Assembly (NCBI RefSeq): GCF_900044055.2
Contig: NZ_FCOX02000002.1
Coordinates: 124,001 to 188,000 of the forward strand
Length of the DNA stretch: 64,000 nt
Origin: Caballeronia calidae
Lineage (GTDB): Bacteria > Pseudomonadota > Gammaproteobacteria > Burkholderiales > Burkholderiaceae
Reading direction: 5' to 3'
Shown: one piece after another, positions 52,319 to 60,581 of the stretch
How the letters are laid out: the number at the start of each line of letters is the position of its first letter
Position numbering within the stretch: position 1 is the stretch's first letter
Translations under genes and position numbers: made by a program
The notes under the pieces: model-generated
What the model saw: only the letters and a program-made list of their open reading frames with translations
Told to the model about the DNA's origin: nothing
The model's database searches: none

Positions 52319-55003
52319 CTACTGCACGCCTTCGAGCAGACCGAGCGCGATGGCGCGCCGCACCGCGTGCTTGCGCGAGCTCGCGTCGAGCTTGCCGAAC
52401 AGATTCTTCAGATGCCACTTGACCGTGCCCTCGCCGACCGCCGCCGCGAGCGCAATTTCCTTGTTGGTCAGATTGCGCGCGAGCAGTTCGAGAATCTCGC
52501 GCTCCTTCGGCGTGAGAATCACGCTCGGCAACGCGCGCGGCCCGCCCTCGCCCGAGCGCGGCGGCACGCGCACGACATGCGGCGGCACGATCGGGCGCTC
52601 GCCGGGCTCCGTCTCTCCTTCCTCGCTCACGCGCCGGGCCCAGTCGGCGAGCGCGGGATGCGCGTCGATCAGCACGCGCCCGAGCCGATACGCGCGGGCG
52701 AGGTTCAGCGCTTCGACGAACAGCGTGCGCCCCTCGCCGCTCGTGCGTTCGAGCGCGAGCGCGCGCAAGGCCATCAGCTCGATGCGCTGGCGGCCGAACT
52801 TCGTCGTCGTGGCGATCTGTTCCGCGCGCTCGAACGGCTCGATCGCGGCCTGCCAGTCCTGTCGCGCGAGCGCGGCGCTGCCGCGCGCCATCGCCTGGAT
52901 CGTCTGCGCCGACTGACGCCAGATCGGGCCGCGCGCGCCGATGTGCTCATCGACGATCGCATCGATGCGCTCGACGAGCGCGTCGCAGGTCTGCGCGCGG
53001 TAGCGGCCCGCGTGCGCGCGCACCTGCTCGACGAGGCTTATCAGGCACAGACGCGGCAGATTGCGCGCGACGCCCATCGCGTGAAGCATTTCGAGCAGAT
53101 CGAGCGCGCGATGCTCGTCGCCGCGCAAGGCCGCGATGCGCGCCGCCGTGCGATACGCGAGCACGACGGTCTCGGGCAGCGCCGCGCGCTCGAGCACGTC
53201 GAGGCGGTTGGCGAGCAGCGCGCCGGCTTCGTCGATGCGATCGTCCTCATACGCGATCGACGCGCACGTCGCCGCGAACATGCACGTCAGCGGATGACGC
53301 CGCCCGAGGTCCTCTTCGGCGCTCGCGAGCGCGGGCAGAAGCACGCTTTCGGCAAGTTTCACCTGCCCTTCGCGCATCCACGTGAGACCGACCATGTGAT
53401 CGCCCCAGCGCGCGAGATAGCCGAGGCCCTTGCCGATCTGCGCGCGCGTCACCGACTGCTGCAGACGCCTCGCCTGCGCGGGCTCGCCGAGGAGCATCGC
53501 GCGGGCGACGAGGCGGTTCGCGTGCGCCTGCGCGAGCCACGAGTCCTTCGGAGGCGGCTTCTGCGCCCACGGCTCGAAAAGCGCGAGGAAGCGGTCGGGA
53601 TCGTCGGCGTACCAGGCGGCCGCGCTCGTGATCAGCGCGCATTCGTAGCGCAGGGCATCGTCGGCGCCCGGCGATGCGAGCACGCGCTCCACCTGCACCT
53701 CAGCCTCCTGATGACGTTCGCCGAGCGCGAGCGCCCACGCGACGGCCAGACGCAGCCGCGGACGCTTCTCCAGCTCCGGCTCCGGCAGGCGCTCCAGCCA
53801 GTCGAGCACGGTGCCGAGCTGGCCCTGCTTCACGGCATCGTGCAGCGATTGTTCCGCGAGTTCGTACGCATGCTCGCGATCGCCCGCGTCGTGCGCGTGG
53901 CGCGCCGCCTGTTCGAGCATGCCGCGACCCGCGAGCCAGCGCGCCGCGCGCCGATGCAGTTCCGCGCGCTCGGGCTCCGGGAGCGCGGCGAAGCGCGTCT
54001 GCAGCACGTCGCGCACGAGCGGATGCAGACGGCACCATTCGCTTTCTTCGGCGGTGACGAACACCGGCGTATCGCGCGTGAGGTGCGCGAGGTGCTGCGG
54101 GGCGTCGTCGTCGTCCGTGAGGGCGGCGCACAGGTCGGGATGCAGCACGTCCGCCACGCTGATGCGCGTGAGAAAACGCTCGTCCTCGCGCGAGAGTTCC
54201 TTGAGCAGCGCCGCGACGAGCGGTTCGCGCAGGCCGCGCGGCCCCGCCGCGAGATTGTCGAGCGCCGCGCGCGGATCGTGTGCGCGCGCCATCGCGGTCA
54301 GCGCGAGCTGCAGGCCGAGCGGCCAGCCATCGGTGATTTCGAAGAGGCGCGCGCTGGCGTCGGCGTCCACGCGCGCGCCGAAGCGCTGCGTGACGAGCGC
54401 GATGGTCTCATCGACGCGAAAGCGCAGCGCCTCCGGACCGACCAGCTCGGCCTGCCCGTAGGCGAGCAATTCCGCCGCGGGCTTGTCGAGACCCTGCCGC
54501 CCCGCGGCGACGATGCGCAGATTCTGCGGCGCGTTGTGCATCACGTAGTCGAGCAGTTGCGCGCCGGAAGGCGGCAGCCTGTCCGCTTCGTCGACGATCA
54601 GCACGACATCGAGCGAAAGCTGCGCCAGTTCGGCGAGCCACGCGGTCGCGAGATCGAACGCGCCGGTGGCCGCGCCCGGGCTTTCGGCGATCACCCGGCC
54701 GAACGCGGGCCGCGCGCAGCCGGTGCGGATCGCGTGGACGAGCGCGCGCAGAAAGCGTTCGGCGTCGTCGCGGTCGTCGGCGAGCAGCCACGCCACGGCC
54801 GCGCCGCGCGCCAGAAATTCGCGCCGCCATTGCGCGAGCAGCGAGGTCTTGCCGTAGCCCGCGCCGGCCTGAACCAGCACGATCTGGCGCCCCGCGCCGG
54901 CGGCGCTTTCGGCGGTGAGGCGCGCGCGCGCGAGCAGGCCGGATGGCGCGCGCGGGGCCATCGTCTTCAATACGAGTTCGGTGGAGGGGGCGTCGTTGGG
55001 CAT
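52319..55003 (-). CDS. MalT-like large ATP-binding LuxR regulator (LAL family)
   Basis: The 894-aa protein has an N-terminal NTPase with Walker A GAGYGKTSL (residues 47-55) and a Walker B-like VVLIVDEADRLPP. A long TPR-type helical sensor region (about 330-800) follows, and then a C-terminal LuxR helix-turn-helix (LTPKEREILELLARNLTNKE, then GEGTVKWHLKNLFGKL). This is the STAND architecture of MalT and AlkS regulators. Only a weak AAGAAAA site precedes ATG 55003. It is divergent from the Usp-hemerythrin-like gene, its most likely target. Confidence 0.92.
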   Translation of the reverse strand: MPNDAPSTELVLKTMAPRAPSGLLARARLTAESAAGAGRQIVLVQAGAGYGKTSLLAQWRREFLARGAAVAWLLADDRDDAERFLRALVHAIRTGCARPAFGRVIAESPGAATGAFDLATAWLAELAQLSLDVVLIVDEADRLPPSGAQLLDYVMHNAPQNLRIVAAGRQGLDKPAAELLAYGQAELVGPEALRFRVDETIALVTQRFGARVDADASARLFEITDGWPLGLQLALTAMARAHDPRAALDNLAAGPRGLREPLVAALLKELSREDERFLTRISVADVLHPDLCAALTDDDDAPQHLAHLTRDTPVFVTAEESEWCRLHPLVRDVLQTRFAALPEPERAELHRRAARWLAGRGMLEQAARHAHDAGDREHAYELAEQSLHDAVKQGQLGTVLDWLERLPEPELEKRPRLRLAVAWALALGERHQEAEVQVERVLASPGADDALRYECALITSAAAWYADDPDRFLALFEPWAQKPPPKDSWLAQAHANRLVARAMLLGEPAQARRLQQSVTRAQIGKGLGYLARWGDHMVGLTWMREGQVKLAESVLLPALASAEEDLGRRHPLTCMFAATCASIAYEDDRIDEAGALLANRLDVLERAALPETVVLAYRTAARIAALRGDEHRALDLLEMLHAMGVARNLPRLCLISLVEQVRAHAGRYRAQTCDALVERIDAIVDEHIGARGPIWRQSAQTIQAMARGSAALARQDWQAAIEPFERAEQIATTTKFGRQRIELMALRALALERTSGEGRTLFVEALNLARAYRLGRVLIDAHPALADWARRVSEEGETEPGERPIVPPHVVRVPPRSGEGGPRALPSVILTPKEREILELLARNLTNKEIALAAAVGEGTVKWHLKNLFGKLDASSRKHAVRRAIALGLLEGVQ

Positions 55004-55141
55004 CGGAATTTTCTTGTAATTCGCACAAGGATGGTTCGTTTGGCGCACTGGCGTCAAGCCCCTCCCGACGCGAGAGGGGCGCGAGCCCGCCCCCCGCACT
55101 ACGATGCATTCAATCGTGCAACTGCAAGCGGAAGGATCATC

Positions 55142-55909
55142 ATGTACCGACACCTGCTCGTGCCCGTCGAGCGCAGCGACGCGTGCGTCGAGGCGATTGG
55201 CCATACGGCCGAGCTCGCGCGTTCGCTCGGCGCGCGCATCACGTTCGCCTGCCGGAACGGCGGAAAAGGCGGCGACGCAGCGCAGCATCGGCATGCCGAA
55301 GCGCTGCTCGCCCGCGCTCAGGCCGCGGCGCGCGCCCAGGGCGTGGCGGCGTCGGTGCTGGCCGTGCCCGGCGGGTCGACGCTCGGCGATATGGGCCGCG
55401 AGGCATCGCGTGACTACGACCTCGTCTGCATCGCGCAGGGCAGCGCCGTGCCGCCGGTTCCGGGCGTCGCCGTTCTGGTCTGCCCGAGCGACGCGCGCCC
55501 GGCGGTGGCCAAGGTGGTCGGCGCGCTGCTCGCCGCGCATCGCAGGCAATCGGATACCTACGACGACGCGCTCGCCGCGCTGCACATGAAGCGGTTCGAT
55601 CCGCGAACGATTGAAGGACTTTGCGAAGAACATCGCGAAGAGACGGCACTGACGACGGCATTGCGCGAGCGAACCTCCGCGCTCGATGCCGAGCTCGATG
55701 AACTCGCCCGCCTCGCCGAACGCGAAGCGGCACTGCTCGCGGGCATCGCGGAATCGCCCATGAGCGACGTGGTCATCGAAGATGCCCTGCATGCGTGCGC
55801 GCGCTTCGCGTGGGAACGCATGGGACGAATCGAAGGCGCCGTGCTGCCGGCAGCGCGCCGCTATTTGCGCGACGCCGACTGGACCGCACTCGCCGACAAG
55901 GCGCGCTGA
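55142..55909 (+). CDS. Usp domain fused to a degenerate hemerythrin-like half domain
   Basis: The 255-aa protein starts MYRHLLVPVERSDACVEAIG, a Usp fold lacking the usual ATP-binding G-x2-G-x9-G-S (here AQGSAVPPVPGVAVLVCP), to about residue 120. The C-terminal half (about 155-250) matches the last helices of HHE/hemerythrin domains: CEEHREETALTT and FAWERM..IEGAVLPAARRYL. The positions normally carrying metal-ligand His and Glu (FHWxHMRxEExxVLP) are Ala, Arg and Ile. Only the His of EEH remains, so iron binding is unlikely. GGAAGGA precedes the ATG. It probably has a regulatory or structural stress role, under control of the divergent LAL regulator. Confidence 0.75.
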   Translation: MYRHLLVPVERSDACVEAIGHTAELARSLGARITFACRNGGKGGDAAQHRHAEALLARAQAAARAQGVAASVLAVPGGSTLGDMGREASRDYDLVCIAQGSAVPPVPGVAVLVCPSDARPAVAKVVGALLAAHRRQSDTYDDALAALHMKRFDPRTIEGLCEEHREETALTTALRERTSALDAELDELARLAEREAALLAGIAESPMSDVVIEDALHACARFAWERMGRIEGAVLPAARRYLRDADWTALADKAR

Positions 55910-55943
55910 CACTACCGGTAACGAATATCAGGAGATGAAGACA

Positions 55944-56924
55944 ATGGCACATGCAATCCGCTTTCACGAAACCGGCGGCCCCGAAGTCCTGCGCTGGGAA
56001 GAAGTCAGCGTCGGCGAGCCCGGCCCGACGGAGGTCCGTCTGCGCCACGAGGCGGTCGGACTCAATTTCGCGGACACCTACTTCCGCTCCGGCCTGTATC
56101 CGGTGCCGCTGCCCGCGGGCATGGGCGTCGAGGCCGCGGGCGTCGTCGAGAAGGTCGGCGCGAACGTCACGCACCTGAAGGAAGGCGATCGCGTGACCTA
56201 CACTGGATTCGTCAACACGCTCGGCGCGTACAGCACGGAGCGCATCATCTCGGCCGCGCCGCTCATCAAGCTGCCCGATGCGATCGACTGCACGCGCGCC
56301 GCCGCGATGACGATGCGCGGCCTCACCGCCGCCTATCTGATGACGCGCATCCGCCGCTTCGAGCGGGGCGACACGCTGCTCTTGCACGCAGCGGCGGGCG
56401 GCGTCGGACTGATCGTGTCGCAATGGGCGAAGCTGCTCGGCGTGACGGTGATCGGCACGGTGTCGAGCGAAGAGAAAGCGCGCGTCGCGCGTGAGCACGG
56501 TGTGGCGCATGTGATCGACTACAGCCGGGAAGACGTCGCCGCGCGCGTGCGTGAGCTGACCGATGGCAAAGGCGTGAATGCGGTGTTCGACAGCGTCGGC
56601 AAGACCACCTTCAACGCATCGCTCGATTCGCTCGCGCGCCGCGGCCTGATGGTCTGCGTCGGCACGGCATCGGGTCCGATTCCGCCCTTCGATCCGCAAC
56701 TGCTCGCGATCAAAGGCTCGCTGTATCTGACGCGCCCGGCGCTCGCGGATTACATCGCCGATCCGGCCGAAAAGAACGCGCTCGCCGCCGAATTGTTCGA
56801 TCACGTCGCGAACGGGCGCATTCGCATCGAAATCAATCAGCGCTACGCGCTCGCCGACGCACAGGACGCGCACCGCGATCTCGAAGCGCGCAAGACCACG
56901 GGTTCGTCCGTGTTCGTCGTCTGA
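55944..56924 (+). CDS. NADPH:quinone oxidoreductase (zeta-crystallin type)
   Basis: The 326-aa MDR protein has the QOR pattern GLNFADTYFRSGLYPVPLP at the N-terminus and the cofactor motif LHAAAGGVGLIVSQWAKLLG (about residue 142 on). There are no zinc-ligand residues. AGGAG nine nt before ATG 55944 supports the start; an ATG three codons upstream overlaps it. It reduces quinones or enones with NADPH. It lies 9 bp before the dioxygenase gene, so the two are co-transcribed. Confidence 0.93.
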   Translation: MAHAIRFHETGGPEVLRWEEVSVGEPGPTEVRLRHEAVGLNFADTYFRSGLYPVPLPAGMGVEAAGVVEKVGANVTHLKEGDRVTYTGFVNTLGAYSTERIISAAPLIKLPDAIDCTRAAAMTMRGLTAAYLMTRIRRFERGDTLLLHAAAGGVGLIVSQWAKLLGVTVIGTVSSEEKARVAREHGVAHVIDYSREDVAARVRELTDGKGVNAVFDSVGKTTFNASLDSLARRGLMVCVGTASGPIPPFDPQLLAIKGSLYLTRPALADYIADPAEKNALAAELFDHVANGRIRIEINQRYALADAQDAHRDLEARKTTGSSVFVV

Positions 56925-56933
56925 GGAGACATC

Positions 56934-57782
56934 ATGCGTATTGAACAACTCACGTGCGCCATCGGCGCTGAACTCAAGGACGTCCATCTCGCGGACGCCA
57001 TTCACGACGATTCGCTCTTCGCCGAGATCCGCGCCGCGCTGCTCGCGCACCGCGTGCTCTTCTTGCGCGACCAGGAAATCACGCGCGCCGAGCATGTCGC
57101 GTTCGCGCGCCGCTTCGGCGAGCTGGAGGATCATCCGGTCGCGGGCAGCGATCCGGACCATCCCGGCCTCGTGCGCATCTACAAGAATCCGGATCAGCCG
57201 AACGATCGCTACGAAAACGCATGGCACGCGGATGCCACGTGGCGCGAAGCGCCCCAGTTCGGCGCCGTGCTGCGCTGCCTGGAATGCCCGCCGGTCGGCG
57301 GCGACACGATGTGGGCCAACATGGCGCTCGCGTATGAAAGACTGCCCGCGAACGTGAAGGAGCAGATCGCGGATCTGCGCGCGCGGCACAGCATCGAGGC
57401 GAGCTTCGGCGCGGCCATGCCCATCGAGAAGCGTCTCGCGCTCAAGGCGCAGTTTCCCGATGCCGAGCATCCGGTCGTGCGCACGCATCCCGAGACCGGC
57501 GAGAAGGTGCTGTTCGTCAGCGCGTTCACGACGCACTTCACCAACTATCACACGCCCGAGCGCGTGCGCTTCGGCCAGGATGCGAATCCGGGCGCGGGCC
57601 AGTTGCTCGCCTATCTGATCAGCCAGGCGTATATCCCCGAGTATCAGGTGCGCTGGCGCTGGTCGAAGAACAGCATGGCGATCTGGGACAACCGCAGCAC
57701 GCAGCACTATGCGGTGATGGACTATCCGCCGTGCCATCGCAAGATGGAGCGCGCGGGCATCATCGGCGACGCGCCCTTCTGA
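56934..57782 (+). CDS. TauD/TfdA-family Fe(II)/2-oxoglutarate dioxygenase
   Basis: The 282-aa protein has the iron-binding facial triad: His-x-Asp in WHADATW (about residues 98-100) and the distal His in TQHYAVMDY. An Arg in RKMERAGI binds 2-oxoglutarate. Length and motifs match the taurine/2,4-D dioxygenase group. TGAGGAGACATC gives a good ribosome site. The preceding quinone reductase may reduce the product. Substrate unknown. Confidence 0.93.
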   Translation: MRIEQLTCAIGAELKDVHLADAIHDDSLFAEIRAALLAHRVLFLRDQEITRAEHVAFARRFGELEDHPVAGSDPDHPGLVRIYKNPDQPNDRYENAWHADATWREAPQFGAVLRCLECPPVGGDTMWANMALAYERLPANVKEQIADLRARHSIEASFGAAMPIEKRLALKAQFPDAEHPVVRTHPETGEKVLFVSAFTTHFTNYHTPERVRFGQDANPGAGQLLAYLISQAYIPEYQVRWRWSKNSMAIWDNRSTQHYAVMDYPPCHRKMERAGIIGDAPF

Positions 57783-57785
57783 TAT

Positions 57786-57814
57786 TCGATGCCGGACCTC
57801 GGGTCCGGCATCGA
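57786..57814 (+). terminator. Strong hairpin just after the TauD-like gene
   Basis: TCGATGCCGGAC (57786-57797) pairs perfectly over 12 bp with GTCCGGCATCGA (57803-57814) around a 5-nt loop, 4 nt after the stop codon. There is no U-tract, so it may stabilise the 3' end or act as an inefficient terminator. Confidence 0.55.
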
Positions 57815-57933
57815 TGACCATTGAGGTCGTCATCACCGTCGCGCTGTATGGGCCGAAGTGGATGCCCGCGGACATCCCCATGACGATGCACGAGCACGTG
57901 CAGAACGCCGTCGACTGCTACGACGCCGCGTAA
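57814..57933 (+). pseudogene. N-terminal remnant of a BKACE (DUF849)-like gene
   Basis: From ATG 57814, 39 codons read MTIEVVITVALYGPKW..., then MPADIPMTMHEHVQNAVDCY and DAA before TAA at 57931-57933. This resembles the first strand and helix of beta-keto-acid cleavage enzymes (VIITCALTG... PVTPDEIA... AAGA), breaking off where the family continues with Gly-Ala. No further family sequence follows on this strand before the convergent gene, and no ribosome site is obvious. It is probably a degraded leftover; a chance similarity cannot be excluded. Confidence 0.4.
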
Positions 57934-57949
57934 AACGCGTCCCGGGAAC

Positions 57950-57970
57950 GGTCCGGCCATGCGCCGGACC
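57950..57970 (-). terminator. Hairpin downstream of the M20 hydrolase gene
   Basis: GGTCCGGC (57950-57957) pairs with GCCGGACC (57963-57970) around a 5-nt loop, 17 bp beyond the minus-strand stop codon. No clear U-tract. Its stem shares the GTCCGGC core with the 57786-57814 hairpin. Confidence 0.4.
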
Positions 57971-57987
57971 GCGTAGTCGAGGATGGC

Positions 57988-59232
57988 TTATCGCGGAGAC
58001 TGGCCGGCCAGGTGCCGGAGGATGTCGGCGGCCGCCTGCGCCGCCACTTCGCAGCCCAGTACGATATGCGCGTCGGCCGTGTCTTCGATGAAGTCGTGAC
58101 TGACTCCGCCGATGCTCGGCACGAACAGCATGCACGCCGGCACATGATGCGCGATGACCTGCGCATCATGTGACGCGCCGCTCGGCATGCGCTCCCATTG
58201 TCCCGGCGCGAGCGCTTCGGCGGCGCCGGCGATATGCGCCTGCAATGCGGCGTCCATCATCACCGGTTCTTCGGGCGGCTCGCTGTCGGTCATCGCGACG
58301 CTCACTTTTCCTTCGGCGTTGAAGTCGCGGATGAGCGCCGCGAGCGCGGTCTCCATCGCGCGCAAACGCCCGGCGCTGGCGTCGCGGAATTGCAGGTACA
58401 TGTCCGCCGCGCCCGGCACCACGCTGAACGAGCCCGGATCGAGGTCGATGCGTCCGACGGTCCACACCGTATCCGCATCCGCGAGCTGGCGGAAGGCTTC
58501 GTCCATGCGCGCGATGAACGCGACGAGCGCCGCACCCGCGTCGCGGCGAATCGACATCGGCGTCGTGCCCGCGTGGTTGCGCTGCCCGATGAAGCGCAGC
58601 TTGAGTTCGCGTATGCCGACGATCGTCGTCACCACGCCGATCGACTTGCCATGCGCCTCCAGACGCCCGCCCTGCTCGATGTGCGGCTCCATGTACGCCT
58701 TGTGCCGCGCCTTTTCGAGGCGCACGCGCGGCGCTTCGGCGAGTCCCGCCTGCTTTAGTGCATCGCTGAGCAGCACGCCTTCGCGATTGCGCGCGCTCCC
58801 GATAGCCTCATCGACCCGTTCGCCGACGAAGCTGCGGCTGCCGAGAAAGCCCGAGAACGTGCCCTCTTCGTCGATCCACGATGCGACGTCCACCGCGAAA
58901 TGACGCGTCTCCTCGCATTCGGCGAGCGCGCGTGCGATCTCCAGGCCGTAGATGACGCCGAGCGCGCCGTCGAGCCAGCCGCCGGTCGGCTGCGTGTCCG
59001 TGTGCGAGCCGATCAGAAGCGCGGGGCCGGCGTTGCGCGAGCGGCCGAACACCGTGCCGACGCCGTCGATCGTGGTGCTCAGGCCGGCGTCGTTCAGGCG
59101 CCCCGCGAGCCAGCGGCGCGCGTCCATATCGACCGGCGACAGCGAAAGACGCACGACGCCCGGCCCTGTCGCGCCGAACGTGCGCAGATGTCCGAGGTCG
59201 TTCAGCAAGCGGTCCGGATCGATCTTCAACAC
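57988..59232 (-). CDS. M20-family Zn-dependent amidohydrolase (N-carbamoylase/allantoate-type)
   Basis: The 414-aa protein has metal-binding residues in GSHTDTQPTGGWLDGALGV (His, Asp) and WIDEEGTFSGFLGSRSF (Glu-Glu), and the late His in GVSHDFIEDT. The substrate-binding HIEQGGRLEAHGKSIGVV is typical of the hydantoinase/carbamoylase subgroup. GTG 59232 follows GAGGGA and is taken as start. It would hydrolyse an N-carbamoyl amino acid, ureidoglycolate or similar amide. The MFS gene lies 52 bp upstream on the same strand. Confidence 0.9.
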   Translation of the reverse strand: MLKIDPDRLLNDLGHLRTFGATGPGVVRLSLSPVDMDARRWLAGRLNDAGLSTTIDGVGTVFGRSRNAGPALLIGSHTDTQPTGGWLDGALGVIYGLEIARALAECEETRHFAVDVASWIDEEGTFSGFLGSRSFVGERVDEAIGSARNREGVLLSDALKQAGLAEAPRVRLEKARHKAYMEPHIEQGGRLEAHGKSIGVVTTIVGIRELKLRFIGQRNHAGTTPMSIRRDAGAALVAFIARMDEAFRQLADADTVWTVGRIDLDPGSFSVVPGAADMYLQFRDASAGRLRAMETALAALIRDFNAEGKVSVAMTDSEPPEEPVMMDAALQAHIAGAAEALAPGQWERMPSGASHDAQVIAHHVPACMLFVPSIGGVSHDFIEDTADAHIVLGCEVAAQAAADILRHLAGQSPR

Positions 59233-59284
59233 AGTTGTCCCTCTTCGTGCGTGGAGAAAGCCGTAGCGTATCAGCGGCGCGCGC

Positions 59285-60481
59285 TCAAGGCTGCGTGCGC
59301 GGCGTCATCGTGCACATGATGAGCGGTATGACGGCGATCGCGGCGCCCGCGAAGAATGTCATCGACGCGCCGTGGCGGTCCCAGATCCAGCCCGCGATCA
59401 CGCTCGACAGCACCATGCAGACGCCGCTCGCGAGATTGAACACGCCGAACGCGGTGCCGCGCAGCGCGGGCGGCGCCGATTCCGCGACCATCGCCGCGAG
59501 AATGCCCTGCGTGAAGCCCATGTGCAGCCCCCACACGGCGACGCCCGCGAACAGCGCGATCATCGAGTCGCGGGAACCGAGCAGCACATCGGCGGCGATC
59601 AGCAGAACGAGGCCGCAGGCGAGCAGCGCGCGGCGGTCCCAGCGATCCGACAACACGCCGGCCGGATACGCGCTGAGCGCATAGGCTAGGCTCATCACGA
59701 CCATCACGCCGGGAATCCAGGCGATATCGAGGCCGGTCTGCTGCGCGCGCAGCACGAGGAACGCCTCGCTGAAGCGCGCGAGCGTAAAGGTCGCGCCGAT
59801 GCCGACGACATACCAGTAGCGCCCGGAAAACTCGCGCATCGACTTCCAGTGCAGCGGCGCACGGAACGCGCGTTGCGCGGGCGCGGAGTCGGGTTCGCGA
59901 ACGCCGACGAGAATGATGCCCACCGCGATGAACGCCGGAATGGCGGCGAACCACAGCACGGTGCGGATGTGATCGGAGAACGCGAGCATCAGCACGATGG
60001 CGAGCAGCGGGCCGGCAAACGCGCCGATGGTGTCCATCGACTGGCGCAGGCCGAAGCAGGCGCCACGGATCTCGGGCGGCGCGACATCCGCGACCAGCGC
60101 ATCGCGCGGCGCGCCACGGATGCCCTTGCCGAAGCGGTCCAGCAGGCGCGCCGCCGCGACGACCGCGGGCGTTTCGGCGAGAGGGAACAGCGGCTTCGTC
60201 AACGCGGCGAGGCCGTAGCCGAAGAGCAGCAGGCCCTTGCGCCGGCCGAGCCAGTCGCTCAGCGAGCCGGAAAAGACCTTCACGATCATCGATGTCGCTT
60301 CGGCCGCGCCTTCGAGCGCGCCGAGCGCGGTGACGCTCATGCCCATCGTGGTCACGAGGTAGATCGGCAGCAGCGCATGAATCAGTTCGGACGACAGGTC
60401 CATGAACAGACTGACGAGGCCGAGCGCCCAGATGGTGCGGGGCATGGGCGGACGTCGGGGCGATGTGGCGCGGGAGGGCAT
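59285..60481 (-). CDS. MFS transporter
   Basis: The 398-aa protein has 12 predicted helices and the MFS loop 2-3 motif GSLSDWLGRRKGLLLFGYG, plus the second-half equivalent GVLSDRWDRRALLACGLV. The family of MFS proteins with LDRFGKGIRGAPRDALVAD is widespread and of unknown substrate. ATG 60481 is used; ATG 60445 (MPRTIWALGL) is also possible, as neither has a strong ribosome site. It may serve the downstream M20 hydrolase. Confidence 0.85.
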   Translation of the reverse strand: MPSRATSPRRPPMPRTIWALGLVSLFMDLSSELIHALLPIYLVTTMGMSVTALGALEGAAEATSMIVKVFSGSLSDWLGRRKGLLLFGYGLAALTKPLFPLAETPAVVAAARLLDRFGKGIRGAPRDALVADVAPPEIRGACFGLRQSMDTIGAFAGPLLAIVLMLAFSDHIRTVLWFAAIPAFIAVGIILVGVREPDSAPAQRAFRAPLHWKSMREFSGRYWYVVGIGATFTLARFSEAFLVLRAQQTGLDIAWIPGVMVVMSLAYALSAYPAGVLSDRWDRRALLACGLVLLIAADVLLGSRDSMIALFAGVAVWGLHMGFTQGILAAMVAESAPPALRGTAFGVFNLASGVCMVLSSVIAGWIWDRHGASMTFFAGAAIAVIPLIMCTMTPRTQP

Positions 60482-60524
60482 CGGCTGGCACTCGGGAGGG
60501 CGAGTTGATTCGACTCCATCGCAC

Positions 60525-60555
60525 CAAAAAAATGCCCCGCTCGAAGCGGGGCATT
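60525..60555 (-). terminator. Intrinsic terminator of garD
   Basis: On the minus strand an 11-bp perfect stem (AATGCCCCGCT at 60531-60541 with AGCGGGGCATT at 60545-60555, 3-nt loop) is followed by a run of U (A-run 60526-60532 on the plus strand). It lies 27 bp after the garD stop codon. Confidence 0.93.
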
Positions 60556-60581
60556 CGTTCCTGCGACCCGCACGGTTCGCA

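Noticed and set aside
52367..55109. Very long open frame on the plus strand opposite the LAL regulator
   Set aside because: It is the high-GC antisense shadow of the regulator gene; composition is Arg/Ala-rich without family motifs. Only its last part, from ATG 55142, is a real gene.
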